Source of the DNA: an uncultured Croceitalea sp.
GTDB taxonomy: Bacteria; Bacteroidota; Bacteroidia; Flavobacteriales; Flavobacteriaceae
Direction of reading: 5' to 3'
Length of the DNA: 64,000 nt
Assembly: GCA_947499565.1 (NCBI GenBank)
Contig: CANMOV010000001.1
Coordinates: 248,001-312,000, forward strand
Shown here: in pieces, positions 55,042 to 64,000 of the stretch
Layout: each line of letters begins with the position of its first letter
How positions within the stretch are numbered: the stretch's first letter is position 1
Made by a program: the position numbers and the translations under genes
Notes under the pieces: model-generated
What the model was told of the DNA's origin: nothing
The model's input: the letters and a program-made list of their open reading frames with translations, nothing else
Database searches by the model: none

Positions 55042-55836
55042 TCATGAATTTCTTTCCTCAATCAACTTTGCCACTAAGAGTTCGTATTTTGCGTCAATTG
55101 ATTGGTCTTTATAGATAAAAGGTTTACGTTTTGCTTCTCTTTTCCAGCGATTTTCAATTGTGGAAGTCTCATGAATTAAGGACTCAACATGCGCCAAGTT
55201 CTTATCTAATTCCTTTAGTTTAATATATGTGAGATTTTTTAATAAACTGGTATTTTTAGTAACATCAAAGTAAAACTGAATAAGTTTATCAATTATTTCC
55301 TGGTTTTTGAGTGTATCGGAACCAATTTCAAAGTCATGAAGATTTACACCAACTTTTTTTTCCCAAAACAATTCTATAATAAATTGAAATTTATATTCAA
55401 GTAAATTCGGTTGGTGCCAATTATTTATTACCGAGGTTACCCATGATGATGGGGATCTAAGAATCCATATATACTCCAAATCCTTCGCAATCTGATTTTG
55501 GGCTAATTGATTTATATAAGCACTCCAAAATCCAGAACACTCCAACTTTAGGTTTAGATGTTTCATGCGCTTAGGAAAAAAATGATTAAATTTTTTTTCA
55601 AGCATTTTCAGGGATAAATGATGAAGCGGTTCGTGCTGCGATATTTCTGGACTAAAACAGCTGGCCAAATAAGTTGTGCCAGTCTTATACGGAGAAATAC
55701 AGTATACTGTTTTTCGTTCAATTCCATCTTTTATATATAATATTCTTGCATATGATATAATTGCTTGAATATTTTTTAAAATTTTAGCAAAGGCAGTTCT
55801 AAGTAGAAATTTTTTAACAGAATTTATTACGCTCAT
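55042..55836 (-). CDS. Sulfotransferase family protein (PAPS-dependent)
   Basis: The 264-residue protein has the 5'-phosphosulfate-binding loop SPYKTGTTY at residues 48-56 (the Lys51 equivalent of the catalytic residue) and the 3'-phosphate-binding IWILRSPSSWVTSVI with Arg127 and Ser129, which together define sulfotransferases. It would transfer sulfate from PAPS to a hydroxyl, probably on the glycan built by this locus. The PAPS synthesis operon about 12 kb upstream and cysQ for PAP removal fit this role. It follows wecC on the minus strand after 85 bases. Confidence 0.86.
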   Translation of the reverse strand: MSVINSVKKFLLRTAFAKILKNIQAIISYARILYIKDGIERKTVYCISPYKTGTTYLASCFSPEISQHEPLHHLSLKMLEKKFNHFFPKRMKHLNLKLECSGFWSAYINQLAQNQIAKDLEYIWILRSPSSWVTSVINNWHQPNLLEYKFQFIIELFWEKKVGVNLHDFEIGSDTLKNQEIIDKLIQFYFDVTKNTSLLKNLTYIKLKELDKNLAHVESLIHETSTIENRWKREAKRKPFIYKDQSIDAKYELLVAKLIEERNS

Positions 55837-55921
55837 GAATCTGGTTATTTAGCTTTAATTATTGCCTTTTACTATATCAACTAAGTCTAAAATTTCTTCT
55901 ATAATTATTAAAATAAGTTGA

Positions 55922-57145
55922 CTAAAACGTATCATTTTTCAACGCTCCACTAAAATCTAAAATAACCTTATTATCAAGGTCAATTAGCTCTTTAAATTCC
56001 TTGTGAGCAACCAAAACTGCAATTATATCTGCTTCTTTAACAGCAACTGAAACATCAGTTAGTTTAAATACGTTGTGGTCATCAATATTCGGTTCAACAA
56101 TAAAATAATCCTCATTATTAGAATCTTGTAAGACACGTTGCACTATATATTTGGCAGGTGATTCCCTTAAATCATCAATATTCGGTTTAAAGGCTAATCC
56201 TAAAAGAGCAATTTTTGGTTTTCTACCATGACGTAGCTCAAATTCTAGCTTAGTTGAAACAATTTTTTCAGCACACCAAAAAGATTTATAGTTATTAACC
56301 TCTCTAGCTTTTCCGATTATTCTAGATTCCATAGGATACTCAGCTACTATAAAATATGGATCGACCGCAATGCAATGCCCTCCAACCCCACATCCAGGCT
56401 GCAAGATGTTTACTCTTGGATGTTTATTGGCCAAATTAATTAATTCCCAAACATCAATATCGGCCTTATCACAAATAAGAGAAAGTTCATTTGCAAAAGC
56501 AATTTGCACATCACGGGATGAGTTTTCAACCAATTTGCACATTTCAGCGGTTCGTGCATTAGTTTCATGTAAGTCTCCAGTAACATATTCTCGATAAAAA
56601 TCTACGGCTTTTTTAGTACTTTTCGCATCGATTCCTCCAATAACACGATCGTTATTTAGGAGTTCATACATGACATTGCCTGGTAATACTCGTTCTGGAC
56701 AGTATGCAATAAAAACCTCTCCTTTTAATTCAGGCCTTTCTTCATAGATTAAGTTCATCATTTTCTCAGTAGTGCCTACTGGGGAGGTCGATTCGATGAT
56801 GTACGTATCTCCTTTTTTTAATAGAGGTATGATATTTTTGGTGGCGGACTCCACATAGGAAATATCTGGTTCATGATTGTTTTTAAAGGGTGTTGGCACC
56901 ACTATAAGATAGGTGTTTGCCATTATTGCTTCCGTACTCGCCTTTAAAAATCCATTTGAGACAGCTTGTGAAACAACTTCCCCTAAATCGGGTTCTACGA
57001 TATGAATTTCTCCCTTGTTTATTGTTTCTACAACATCGGGATTAATATCCACCCCATGCACATATGTACCGTTTTTTGATATTAATGCGGCAGTTGGTAA
57101 ACCAATGTAACCTAGTCCTAGAATATTTACTTCTGGATTTTCCAT
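55922..57145 (-). CDS. wecC: UDP-N-acetyl-D-mannosamine dehydrogenase WecC
   Basis: It oxidises UDP-ManNAc to UDP-ManNAcA with two NAD+. The 407 residues have NILGLGYIGLPTAALI as NAD loop, STSPVGTTEKM, the catalytic Cys within QPGCGVGGHCIAVDPYF near 255-270, the AREVNNYK segment and LGLAFKPNIDDLRESPA. It starts 3 bases after the wecB stop, a clear pair. ManNAcA is a likely component of the glycan. Confidence 0.95.
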   Translation of the reverse strand: MENPEVNILGLGYIGLPTAALISKNGTYVHGVDINPDVVETINKGEIHIVEPDLGEVVSQAVSNGFLKASTEAIMANTYLIVVPTPFKNNHEPDISYVESATKNIIPLLKKGDTYIIESTSPVGTTEKMMNLIYEERPELKGEVFIAYCPERVLPGNVMYELLNNDRVIGGIDAKSTKKAVDFYREYVTGDLHETNARTAEMCKLVENSSRDVQIAFANELSLICDKADIDVWELINLANKHPRVNILQPGCGVGGHCIAVDPYFIVAEYPMESRIIGKAREVNNYKSFWCAEKIVSTKLEFELRHGRKPKIALLGLAFKPNIDDLRESPAKYIVQRVLQDSNNEDYFIVEPNIDDHNVFKLTDVSVAVKEADIIAVLVAHKEFKELIDLDNKVILDFSGALKNDTF

Positions 57146-57148
57146 TAT

Positions 57149-58267
57149 TTAGAGTTTTTTAATGTATTCTACTATTTTTTTACAGGCTTTACCATCTCCA
57201 TATGGGTTATGTAATTTACTCATGGATTTATACCTATTTATGTCATTTAGCAGGCTATTGGCCTCGCTAACTATTTTTTGAGAGTCTGTTCCTACTAAAA
57301 TAACCGTGCCTGCATCTACTGCTTCTGGTCGCTCGGTAGTATCTCTCATTACCAATACTGGCTTTCCTAAACTAGGTGCTTCTTCTTGTACACCACCGCT
57401 ATCGGTAATAATAAGTTCTGCTTTATTCATTAACCAAACAAAGGCCGGATAGGCTAGTGGCTTAATTAGTTTTACACTAGAAAGGTCTCCTAAAATTTCA
57501 TGTACCGGTTTTAGTACTTTTGGGTTTAAGTGTACAGGATATACGATTTGTACTTCTGGGTTAGCAGCAACAATTTCTTTTAAAGCAGTACAAATGTTTA
57601 TAAAGCCTTGTCCGTGATTTTCTCTTCTATGCCCAGTAACCAAAATAATTTTTTTATCAAAATCTAAGGTCTGCTTTAACTCCTCTATTTCGTTATCTTC
57701 CATGTTTTCCACTTTCGAAGAACTTTCTAAAAGTGCGTCAATAACAGTATTTCCAGTAATTAAAATAGACGCTTCAGCTACGTTTTCTCTTAGTAAATTT
57801 TCTTGGGAGGTCGTAGTAGGAGCAAAGTGGTAGTCAGCAATTCGGCCAGTAATAGATCTATTAATTTCTTCAGGGAAAGGAGCATATTTGTTAAAGGTGC
57901 GTAGTCCAGCTTCTACATGGCAAACTTTTGCTCCTGCATAGAAGCCAGCAATACCTGCAGCCATGGTAGTAGTTGTATCGCCATGCACATATACAAAATC
58001 TGGCTTAAATGATTCTAATACGGGTTGCAGCTCTGTTATAATAGCTGCTGTTAGTCCATAAAGATTTTGCCCAGGTTTCATTAAATCCAAATCATAGTCT
58101 GGCGTAATTTCAAAAAAATCCAATACTTGATCCAGCATCTCGCGGTGTTGCGCTGTTACACAAACCTTAGTTTCAAAATCACTAGATTTCTTAAACTCTT
58201 TAACTAAAGGAGCCATTTTAATAGCTTCAGGTCGTGTTCCAAAAATTATGAGGTTCTTTTTTTTCAT
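57149..58267 (-). CDS. wecB: UDP-N-acetylglucosamine 2-epimerase (non-hydrolysing) WecB
   Basis: It converts UDP-GlcNAc to UDP-ManNAc. The 372-residue protein has [64 protein letters not shown] and [29 protein letters not shown], as expected for a GT-B epimerase. The product is used by WecC encoded downstream. It follows the GT4 gene with 42 bases between. Confidence 0.96.
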   Translation of the reverse strand: MKKKNLIIFGTRPEAIKMAPLVKEFKKSSDFETKVCVTAQHREMLDQVLDFFEITPDYDLDLMKPGQNLYGLTAAIITELQPVLESFKPDFVYVHGDTTTTMAAGIAGFYAGAKVCHVEAGLRTFNKYAPFPEEINRSITGRIADYHFAPTTTSQENLLRENVAEASILITGNTVIDALLESSSKVENMEDNEIEELKQTLDFDKKIILVTGHRRENHGQGFINICTALKEIVAANPEVQIVYPVHLNPKVLKPVHEILGDLSSVKLIKPLAYPAFVWLMNKAELIITDSGGVQEEAPSLGKPVLVMRDTTERPEAVDAGTVILVGTDSQKIVSEANSLLNDINRYKSMSKLHNPYGDGKACKKIVEYIKKL

Positions 58268-58309
58268 GGATGAAAGATTTCTTTGTGTTTTACTAAGAGT
58301 TTGTCTTTA

Positions 58310-59554
58310 TTAGTTCTTTTTGATCGCTATTTTTTTTATTTCGTTCAAATACTCAAGTGCCAATTTATCTCTGTCAAAATGTTCTTTCGCGTGATTATAC
58401 CCATTTAAACCTTGTTCAATTATATTATGCTCTCCTCTAAGGTAACTTCGGATTTTTTCTGCTATATCATCAGCATTTTCAGGTTCTGCAAAAACACCAC
58501 ATTGGGCTTCTTCAATTAGATCTCTAGAAACACCATCAATTGCCAAAAGAATAGGCTTTTTACAGGACATATAGTCGAATGTTTTGTTTGAATAAATGGT
58601 CTTAAAGGTATCAACCTTTTTTAATACTGCAGTACCTAAATCAGACGCGAGTATATATTTGAAGGCTGTTTCTTTGTTCACACCTCCAATAAATCGAACG
58701 TTGTTTAAGTTTCTTTTTTTAACTTCTTCAATTAACATATCTTTTGTGGGGCCTCCTCCGATAAGTTGTATAAGAACATTGGTGTCCGTAAGCTTTTCAG
58801 CTGCATCAATTAGTTGGATTAAATGGTTAGCGATACCATGGGCACCTGCATAGGTAATTACAAACCTATCATCAATGCCTTCTTCTTTTCTGAATGTATC
58901 AGGGTTGAAGCTTTGCGCAACCTTTTCTGCCAAACTGAAGTCTGCAGCATTGGGAATATAAATGATTTTTTCTTTTGGGATACCCTTCTTAATCAATGCT
59001 TCTCTAAAGGCAGGGGTAAGAACATTAATCAGTTTAGAATTCCGATATATGAAAGCCTCAAATTTATAGGAGAAATTTATTAAAGCTGAATTACTTATCA
59101 CTCCTGTATCTATGGCAGATTCCGGCCATAAATCCCGTACTTCAAAAATCAGTGGTATTCTTTTTAACTTTGACAATATGTACCCCGTAATTCCAACAAA
59201 TAGGGGAGGAGAGGTGACAACAAGGGCATCATATTTACCTTTTACCAAAAATAAACCCGCCCAGGTACCTGAAAAAACAAAAGAAAAATACGCCCACAAT
59301 CTTCCTAAAAAATTCACATCATATTGTTCAGACACATGACATCTATAGACATCTGTGTTTTTCTCAAAATTTTTTTCCAAATAGAAAAGTTTCCCTTTAT
59401 ATCTAGGATCCCTTTTTTTAGCACCCTCTAACATACCGGCTATTACGGATACTTCATGCCCTTCCTCTGCCCAGACTTTGGTCATTTGATTAAACCTGGA
59501 GCCTCCGCCTTGATTTTTTCCTAAAAAATATTGATGTATTAATAATATCCTCAT
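58310..59554 (-). CDS. GT4 glycosyltransferase (WbuB-like)
   Basis: The 414-residue protein starts MRILLIHQYFLGKNQGGGSRFNQMTKVWAEEGHEV with the acceptor-side glycine loop. It has a membrane-associating stretch (WAYFSFVFSGTWAGLFLV) and the donor domain ITYAGAHGIANHLIQLI, IGGGP and the GT4 end CKKPILLAIDGVSRDLIEEAQCG. Together with wecBC it is typical of WbuB-type enzymes of amino-sugar polysaccharides. Its start overlaps the stop of the heparinase-like gene by 4 bases. Confidence 0.9.
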   Translation of the reverse strand: MRILLIHQYFLGKNQGGGSRFNQMTKVWAEEGHEVSVIAGMLEGAKKRDPRYKGKLFYLEKNFEKNTDVYRCHVSEQYDVNFLGRLWAYFSFVFSGTWAGLFLVKGKYDALVVTSPPLFVGITGYILSKLKRIPLIFEVRDLWPESAIDTGVISNSALINFSYKFEAFIYRNSKLINVLTPAFREALIKKGIPKEKIIYIPNAADFSLAEKVAQSFNPDTFRKEEGIDDRFVITYAGAHGIANHLIQLIDAAEKLTDTNVLIQLIGGGPTKDMLIEEVKKRNLNNVRFIGGVNKETAFKYILASDLGTAVLKKVDTFKTIYSNKTFDYMSCKKPILLAIDGVSRDLIEEAQCGVFAEPENADDIAEKIRSYLRGEHNIIEQGLNGYNHAKEHFDRDKLALEYLNEIKKIAIKKN

Positions 59555-61425
59555 TTTGACTTTATTTCAATAGTTGTTTCAAAACCTGTTTCTGACATAT
59601 AGGTGTGCCTAATAGAAGGTTCTATTTCGCCGTAGTAATTAGAACACCATTTTTCTTCAATTACTGGATTGAGAAGTTTTCCATCACAATCTTTACAAAC
59701 AATATCAATTTGATTATATGTTTCAGGATTGAAATGCCAATAAAGCTGTGCGGTTAAATTTTCAGCATTTTGAAGTGAATCTGAGATAGTCCATTTATTC
59801 CGCCCCTTCTTTTTACTGAGTGACCTTTTATGAACAATCTTATTCCCCAATTCGGGGAATCCTTGAAATTGTCCACTAAACTCATGGGTGTTAGGAGTTT
59901 CTGAGAGATTGGCCTTGGCTTTTTTGGTCCAATAATTCCAAATAAACCTACTTCCTTTTAACATTTGATCTCTGCCATCCAAAGACACTGTATTATGCCC
60001 ATGGCACCTTGAGAAAAACTCACTATATTCTTCTGTGGTGTTGTATTTATAGGATCCTGTATCCCAAATATAGTTTTCACCATCTAACCAGATATCGACA
60101 TGCAAATTATCTGCATGTCCCGGTCTATCTTTATATTGTGCACATTTAATAAAGGTCTTGGTCGAACCGTCATTGATTACAAAATTTCCACCCAAAGGGA
60201 AAGCGGCTAGATTGTTATATTCTTGAGTAATTATTTTTGCATTAGTTATTCCATACCATCGTTGACTTTCATCCTGTTTTGAAACTTCATTAAAAAGTAC
60301 AGCACTTAAATCATTCAACTGCGATGTATATACTCGGTAATCATCATTCGTTAGTTTGAAGAAAAGTGCGCCATCATTAGCCCCATAATTAGGAAGTTTT
60401 CCACTTTGTTCGTCTTGACATTGTCTTAAAAAGTATAACGATTTTTTAGCCCTTTCATATACGGTTGAATTAAACGGGGAATCGTGAATTTCACCTAGCT
60501 TGATTCCCCAGGTAAGTAGTTGAATGACAACCCGATGGTAATTCATGGAAAACTGCAAAAATGTTCCATCCTTATAAATTTGATAGGCAATTTCTTCCTG
60601 GAACCATTTTTTACCTTTTACAGACCATTTCTTGGTATCTGGTAAAAATGGAAATAACAAACCTCCCAAAAAGAGCATTAGAGTTTCAGTTAGAGCGTGG
60701 TTATTTCGCACAGCAATTCTAGAGAAGTTGATGTTGTTGTATACATGATGTAACTGCCAGTAGATGGCATTCATAATAGATTTAAACCTTTCCTCCGTTA
60801 ACGCCGCAGAATTTCTGTAATAATACAGCGCAAATGACCAATTAAGAATCCTTAAACTTATTTCCTGACTACATCTATAGTTGGGTCCCAAGTTTATCGG
60901 GTTATGGCCCAAAAAAGATTCAATCTCGTTGAACACCAATTTGGAACAGTCTTTATCAAAATGATAATCATAACGAATTATATCGTACAAGAAAGAAAAT
61001 CGAGCCTTTTCCCAAACGTATTTAATATCACCTGCTTGTTTGGAAAGGTCGACTATTTGAGACCAGTGTATTAATTCATATTTATATCCTGTCTCGGGAT
61101 TAGTAATCCAATCAAAATCTTTTCCCAGAGATAATTTTGTTTTGCTAAAATAGGTATAGGCGTAATTTTTAATATCGTTAAAAGTTTCATGTAGTTCAGA
61201 ATGCTGATTCTTGGTAATTTTCAAAGATTCTTTCGATTCAAAGAAAAATTTTGGAGCATTCTTTTTCCATTCATCTAAGGTTATAGTGCAATCAATGAAT
61301 TTAGGTTGTGTAGGAAATTTAGACTTTAAAAGTCCGGTCTTCCTGCGAAATTCATAAAATAATCGAAATTGGGTATAGCGCATACCCATATTTCGAATAA
61401 TATTTAATAATCTAAGAATTTTCAA
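59551..61425 (-). CDS. Heparinase II/III-like protein
   Basis: The 624-residue protein has an all-helical N-terminal toroid (to about 360; NYHRVVIQLLTWGIKLGE, LPNYGANDGALFFKL) and a C-terminal beta-sandwich (RPGHADNLHVDIWLDGENYIWDTGSYKYN, FFSRCHGHNTVSLDGRDQM). This matches uronic-acid polysaccharide lyases. No signal peptide is visible, unlike secreted lyases, so it may act in the cytoplasm on nascent glycan or use another exit route. It is co-transcribed with a GT and wecBC, where such genes usually occur in synthesis loci. A probable promoter lies upstream. Confidence 0.87.
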   Translation of the reverse strand: MKILRLLNIIRNMGMRYTQFRLFYEFRRKTGLLKSKFPTQPKFIDCTITLDEWKKNAPKFFFESKESLKITKNQHSELHETFNDIKNYAYTYFSKTKLSLGKDFDWITNPETGYKYELIHWSQIVDLSKQAGDIKYVWEKARFSFLYDIIRYDYHFDKDCSKLVFNEIESFLGHNPINLGPNYRCSQEISLRILNWSFALYYYRNSAALTEERFKSIMNAIYWQLHHVYNNINFSRIAVRNNHALTETLMLFLGGLLFPFLPDTKKWSVKGKKWFQEEIAYQIYKDGTFLQFSMNYHRVVIQLLTWGIKLGEIHDSPFNSTVYERAKKSLYFLRQCQDEQSGKLPNYGANDGALFFKLTNDDYRVYTSQLNDLSAVLFNEVSKQDESQRWYGITNAKIITQEYNNLAAFPLGGNFVINDGSTKTFIKCAQYKDRPGHADNLHVDIWLDGENYIWDTGSYKYNTTEEYSEFFSRCHGHNTVSLDGRDQMLKGSRFIWNYWTKKAKANLSETPNTHEFSGQFQGFPELGNKIVHKRSLSKKKGRNKWTISDSLQNAENLTAQLYWHFNPETYNQIDIVCKDCDGKLLNPVIEEKWCSNYYGEIEPSIRHTYMSETGFETTIEIKSK

Positions 61426-61771
61426 AGTTCAGGAAATACTTTACGGGTTAATTCTTTGGTTCATCATAAATCGAGTACAAACTTAATTCGGATATAATTA
61501 ATAACTCAACAAATCAGATGATAACTTCAAAAATTTAGATAAACAGATGTATTTGAACATCAAAACGATTGTTTAGACTATATATTATATAATCTCAAAA
61601 TTCTAGGACGACTTTTCTTTAAAAATAAGTTTTATATGATGTTGAAAAGAGGAGTTATTATAAATGTATCAACGAATATTTTTGTGATAAAATTTTTATT
61701 AATGATAATTTGTTTAAAATGATTAAAGCCTTTCCATTTCAATGATTTGCCGGCATATTCTAGAATAGAAT
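61426..61771. other. Intergenic region upstream of the heparinase operon
   Basis: A 346-base AT-rich gap that holds the operon promoter at 61478-61509. Downstream of it on the plus strand I see no gene, no repeat and no terminator of strength. Confidence 0.4.
61478..61509 (-). promoter_or_regulatory. Probable promoter of the heparinase-GT-wecB-wecC operon
   Basis: On the minus strand TAAGTTTG (61485-61478) matches TAnnTTTG, and TTG (61509-61507) lies 21 bases upstream, inside the reported 17-23 range. Transcription would begin about 45 bases before the first start codon. Confidence 0.5.
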
Positions 61772-62953
61772 CTATTTATCATTCAGCAATATAGCATTGA
61801 TTAACTCAGCCTGGTATTCGGCATTGTATTTCTCCCTTATGATTTTGGTACAATTATTTCTCATTAATTCTTCTGAAGTTTCTTTATTTTCGATAAGCCA
61901 CTGCTTCGTTTTAGAGGCTATATCAGCAATAGAATTTCTTTTAAAAAGCATTCCATTGATGCCCGGTTCAATAGCTTCATATTCGGGCATTTGATAATTG
62001 AAATCATCATGTGACAGTACAGGGGTTCCATTGCCTAATGCTGACATTGCTGTCAATCCCACTTCACCTGGAGATATACAGAGACTACTGATTTTAAATA
62101 ATTCTTCAAGTTCTTCTTTTTTAAAACAAGCTCCATAAAAATGGCAATATTCGGAAATGTTGAGGCTTTGGGCCAAGCTTTCCAAGTCTTTTCGGGCTTG
62201 GCCATCTCCTACATAAAGAACATTGATTTTGAAATCTTCTTGATGCAAAATATGGGCCGCTTGGAGAATTTGATCTAATTTTTTGACATAAGTGAGCCGG
62301 CCTACAAAAATGACTATGGGTAAATCTGAATACTTAAATAGTTGCTGTTTGGTATTGTTCCGACTTTCAATAGAAATCTCATTTGTAGCAATTAAATCGT
62401 TAACGCTTCCGGTTGAATTGTAAATGACATGTAACTTTCTTTCGGGAAAGCCATTTTTGACCATTACGGCCTTGGCCTTATGGCCATATAACATGAGCCC
62501 ATCACTTAATCCATAAAAAACCTTCCTAAGTCTCCATTTCCAATCCTTTTTAGTGGTTATCACACCATGTGTCCACATATATACTTTCTTACCTGTAAGT
62601 TTAAGGTAAAAGACTGCGAACCATGTAGATAGGTAGTACGCATTTGCTAAGAAAATAACATCATCAAACTTTTCTTTCCGTAAAAACCGCAATAACCCGG
62701 ATTGCCAAAGGATAGCTTCCTTATAAATCCATTTATTCTTTATGAATTTCCAACGGAGGCCACCATCTTCTACGTTTATGCTGGCTATATCTGGATTTAT
62801 TTTCTTAATATCGTTTCCTGAATCAGCGGCTGAAATCATAGTGTATCTAATAGCGCTCGAATTCATAAGCTCTTGCAATACCGGCAATCTATAAAGGGCA
62901 AAATATGGATATATTATAGCCACATTTTTTATTGGTTTATCCAAATGGTTCAT
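61772..62953 (-). CDS. GT4 glycosyltransferase
   Basis: The 393-residue protein has an N-terminal half with PYFALYRLPVLQELM and YMWTHGVITTKKDWKWRLR and a GT-B donor domain with VIFVGRLTYVKKLDQILQAAHIL, VGDGQARKDL and CISPGEVGLTAMSALGNGTPVLSHDDFNYQMPEYEAI. That order of motifs marks GT4. It lacks a close partner, with gaps of about 345 and 375 bases on either side, so it forms its own transcription unit on the minus strand. Sugar donor unknown. Confidence 0.9.
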   Translation of the reverse strand: MNHLDKPIKNVAIIYPYFALYRLPVLQELMNSSAIRYTMISAADSGNDIKKINPDIASINVEDGGLRWKFIKNKWIYKEAILWQSGLLRFLRKEKFDDVIFLANAYYLSTWFAVFYLKLTGKKVYMWTHGVITTKKDWKWRLRKVFYGLSDGLMLYGHKAKAVMVKNGFPERKLHVIYNSTGSVNDLIATNEISIESRNNTKQQLFKYSDLPIVIFVGRLTYVKKLDQILQAAHILHQEDFKINVLYVGDGQARKDLESLAQSLNISEYCHFYGACFKKEELEELFKISSLCISPGEVGLTAMSALGNGTPVLSHDDFNYQMPEYEAIEPGINGMLFKRNSIADIASKTKQWLIENKETSEELMRNNCTKIIREKYNAEYQAELINAILLNDK

Positions 62954-63328
62954 ATTTTGGTGTTAGAAAGATTAATGACTTTCTTAATTATAACTAAAAC
63001 AGTTGTAGAAGAATTATTTAAGCTAAAAATCAAATTTTATTCTTCAATATAAAAATAGAAAACAGTTTATTACCGTTTAAATTGTAAAAACTCATAAATT
63101 TTATCCAATATTACTTCCAAAAAAATATCTTATGCGCAAAGAGGTCATTCGTAATTTTGGACTTGAATATTTTAAACAAAGTTAGTTTGTTTTATTTAAC
63201 ACATTTTGAAAGTAGAAGTTATAATATTCAATTAAGCGGTAAAATAAGTTTTTAATCTATTAGTAACCACTCCTACTTGTTTTTTAAATTATATTTGATC
63301 TCAGATGTCAAATGCCTTTAAATAAGTT
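62954..63328. other. Divergent intergenic region with a -7 box
   Basis: About 375 AT-rich bases between the divergent GT4 and O-antigen ligase genes. No coding frame is convincing. A full -7 match is at 63290-63297; no other structure was found. Confidence 0.4.
63290..63297 (+). promoter_or_regulatory. Candidate -7 box of the O-antigen ligase gene
   Basis: TATATTTG is a full TAnnTTTG match, 31 bases before the ATG at 63329. The nearest TTG is only 10 bases upstream, so support is partial. Confidence 0.3.
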
Positions 63329-64000
63329 ATGCTAAGGACTTTAAATATCATCAATGATTACTGTTTATATTTACTTGTTTTTTCTGTAACTTTTGAGAAA
63401 TGGGATCCTTTCCAATTAGTTGGAACGGTTTCGGTCACTTTTATTACAACCATACTTTATTTTGGAACTTGGGTTCCTTTAATAGGTACTAATTTTCAGT
63501 TTGCACCTTTTAAGAAATTTGTAATCCCTCTGTTGTATTTAATTTTGGTTGGGTTTATTTGTTCTGCGATAAACTCAGAATATGTGACGGAAATGAAGCT
63601 TGCTTACAATTATAGAACACTTCTTTTAATAGTGTTAATGACCTTTGTTGCTGCCCATATTTATTGTAAACCCAAAGTTTTGCCCTTAGTGTTAAACAGC
63701 TATGTAGCCAGTATGCTTTTGGTTTCTTTATTGGTGTCACAAGGTAATGGAGTTACCTATGTGAATGATAGGTTGTTGTTGTTTGGAGAGAATCCCAATG
63801 TGATGGGGGCCAAAGCTGCTTTAGCTTTTTTAATTGCAATTTCACGGCTAATTAATAAATTCTCTATTACAAGATTAATTATCCTTGGTGCCATTTGTAT
63901 CCCCTTTATTGCTTTAGTTGCTATGTCTGGTTCACGTGGAGCTTTTATATCCATATTTTTGGGACTTGCTGTTCTGCTCTATTTTAAAAAGATGGGAGTT
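63329..64000 (+). CDS. O-antigen ligase/polymerase (Wzy/WaaL-like), 3' partial
   Basis: The frame opens at ATG 63329 after an in-frame stop at 63323 and runs off the right edge, giving 224 residues. At least five hydrophobic segments are seen, starting with LYLLVFSVTFEKWDPF and VSVTFITTILYFG. GENPNVMGAKAALAFLIAI and AMSGSRGAFISIFLGLAVLLY match the conserved loop of the Wzy_C family. It would join or polymerise undecaprenyl-linked repeat units in the periplasm, consistent with the surrounding locus. The rest lies beyond the window. Confidence 0.85.
   Translation, partial: MLRTLNIINDYCLYLLVFSVTFEKWDPFQLVGTVSVTFITTILYFGTWVPLIGTNFQFAPFKKFVIPLLYLILVGFICSAINSEYVTEMKLAYNYRTLLLIVLMTFVAAHIYCKPKVLPLVLNSYVASMLLVSLLVSQGNGVTYVNDRLLLFGENPNVMGAKAALAFLIAISRLINKFSITRLIILGAICIPFIALVAMSGSRGAFISIFLGLAVLLYFKKMGV

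Overview
The window looks like a chromosome segment from a marine member of the Flavobacteriaceae (Bacteroidetes). The evidence is the AT-rich sequence, Bacteroidetes-type -7 boxes (TAnnTTTG), TTG starts on some genes, and family-typical genes such as DUF6443-type Rhs proteins, bshA, the GH3/beta-lactamase fusion, the amidase-MCE-FeS gene order and the THUMP-like methyltransferase. I cannot name the genus with confidence. No tRNA, rRNA or CRISPR array was found.

1-5.1 kb is an accessory module. It holds the 3' part of a large Rhs/YD-repeat gene, whose last ~240 residues resemble a phosphodiester glycosidase (NAGPA-like) domain. A small three-helix membrane protein starts 5 bases downstream, and a terminator follows. 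I read this as a candidate polymorphic toxin with its immunity protein. Beyond it lie degenerate sequence and a hairpin.

5.1-16.8 kb carries an exported TPR-CHAT protein, a lipoprotein esterase, a VanX-like D-Ala-D-Ala dipeptidase, and a minus-strand operon (DUF4159, AI-2E transporter, THUMP-like methyltransferase, YbjQ and an overlooked 43-residue membrane protein). DUF1223, rsmE, an acetyltransferase, TfoX-N and tsaD follow. 16.8-39.2 kb is conserved core: tamB, pfkA-gapA, an N-acetylglucosamine-kinase-like gene, ridA, lptD, an amidase, an MCE protein, two Fe-S proteins, a GH3/serine-hydrolase fusion, bshA and an OmpA protein.

39.3-43.3 kb is a sulfate-activation operon (cysQ, tandem-DUF2061 gene, cysC, cysD, cysN) with no sulfite-forming reductase in view. 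It ends at a decayed IS3-family transposase and a 16-bp perfect inverted repeat. 45.2-64 kb is a surface-glycan locus. It contains a PglC-type sugar transferase, an eight-gene minus-strand cluster with an ATP-grasp ligase, a 2-oxoglutarate oxygenase, a lactonase-like propeller and an unusual aldo/keto-reductase-fold protein, then a sulfotransferase, wecC, wecB, glycosyltransferases, a heparinase II/III-like protein and, at the right edge, the start of an O-antigen ligase/polymerase. PAPS made by the cys operon could supply the sulfotransferase, and CysQ would remove the PAP product, so a sulfated surface polysaccharide is a reasonable inference.
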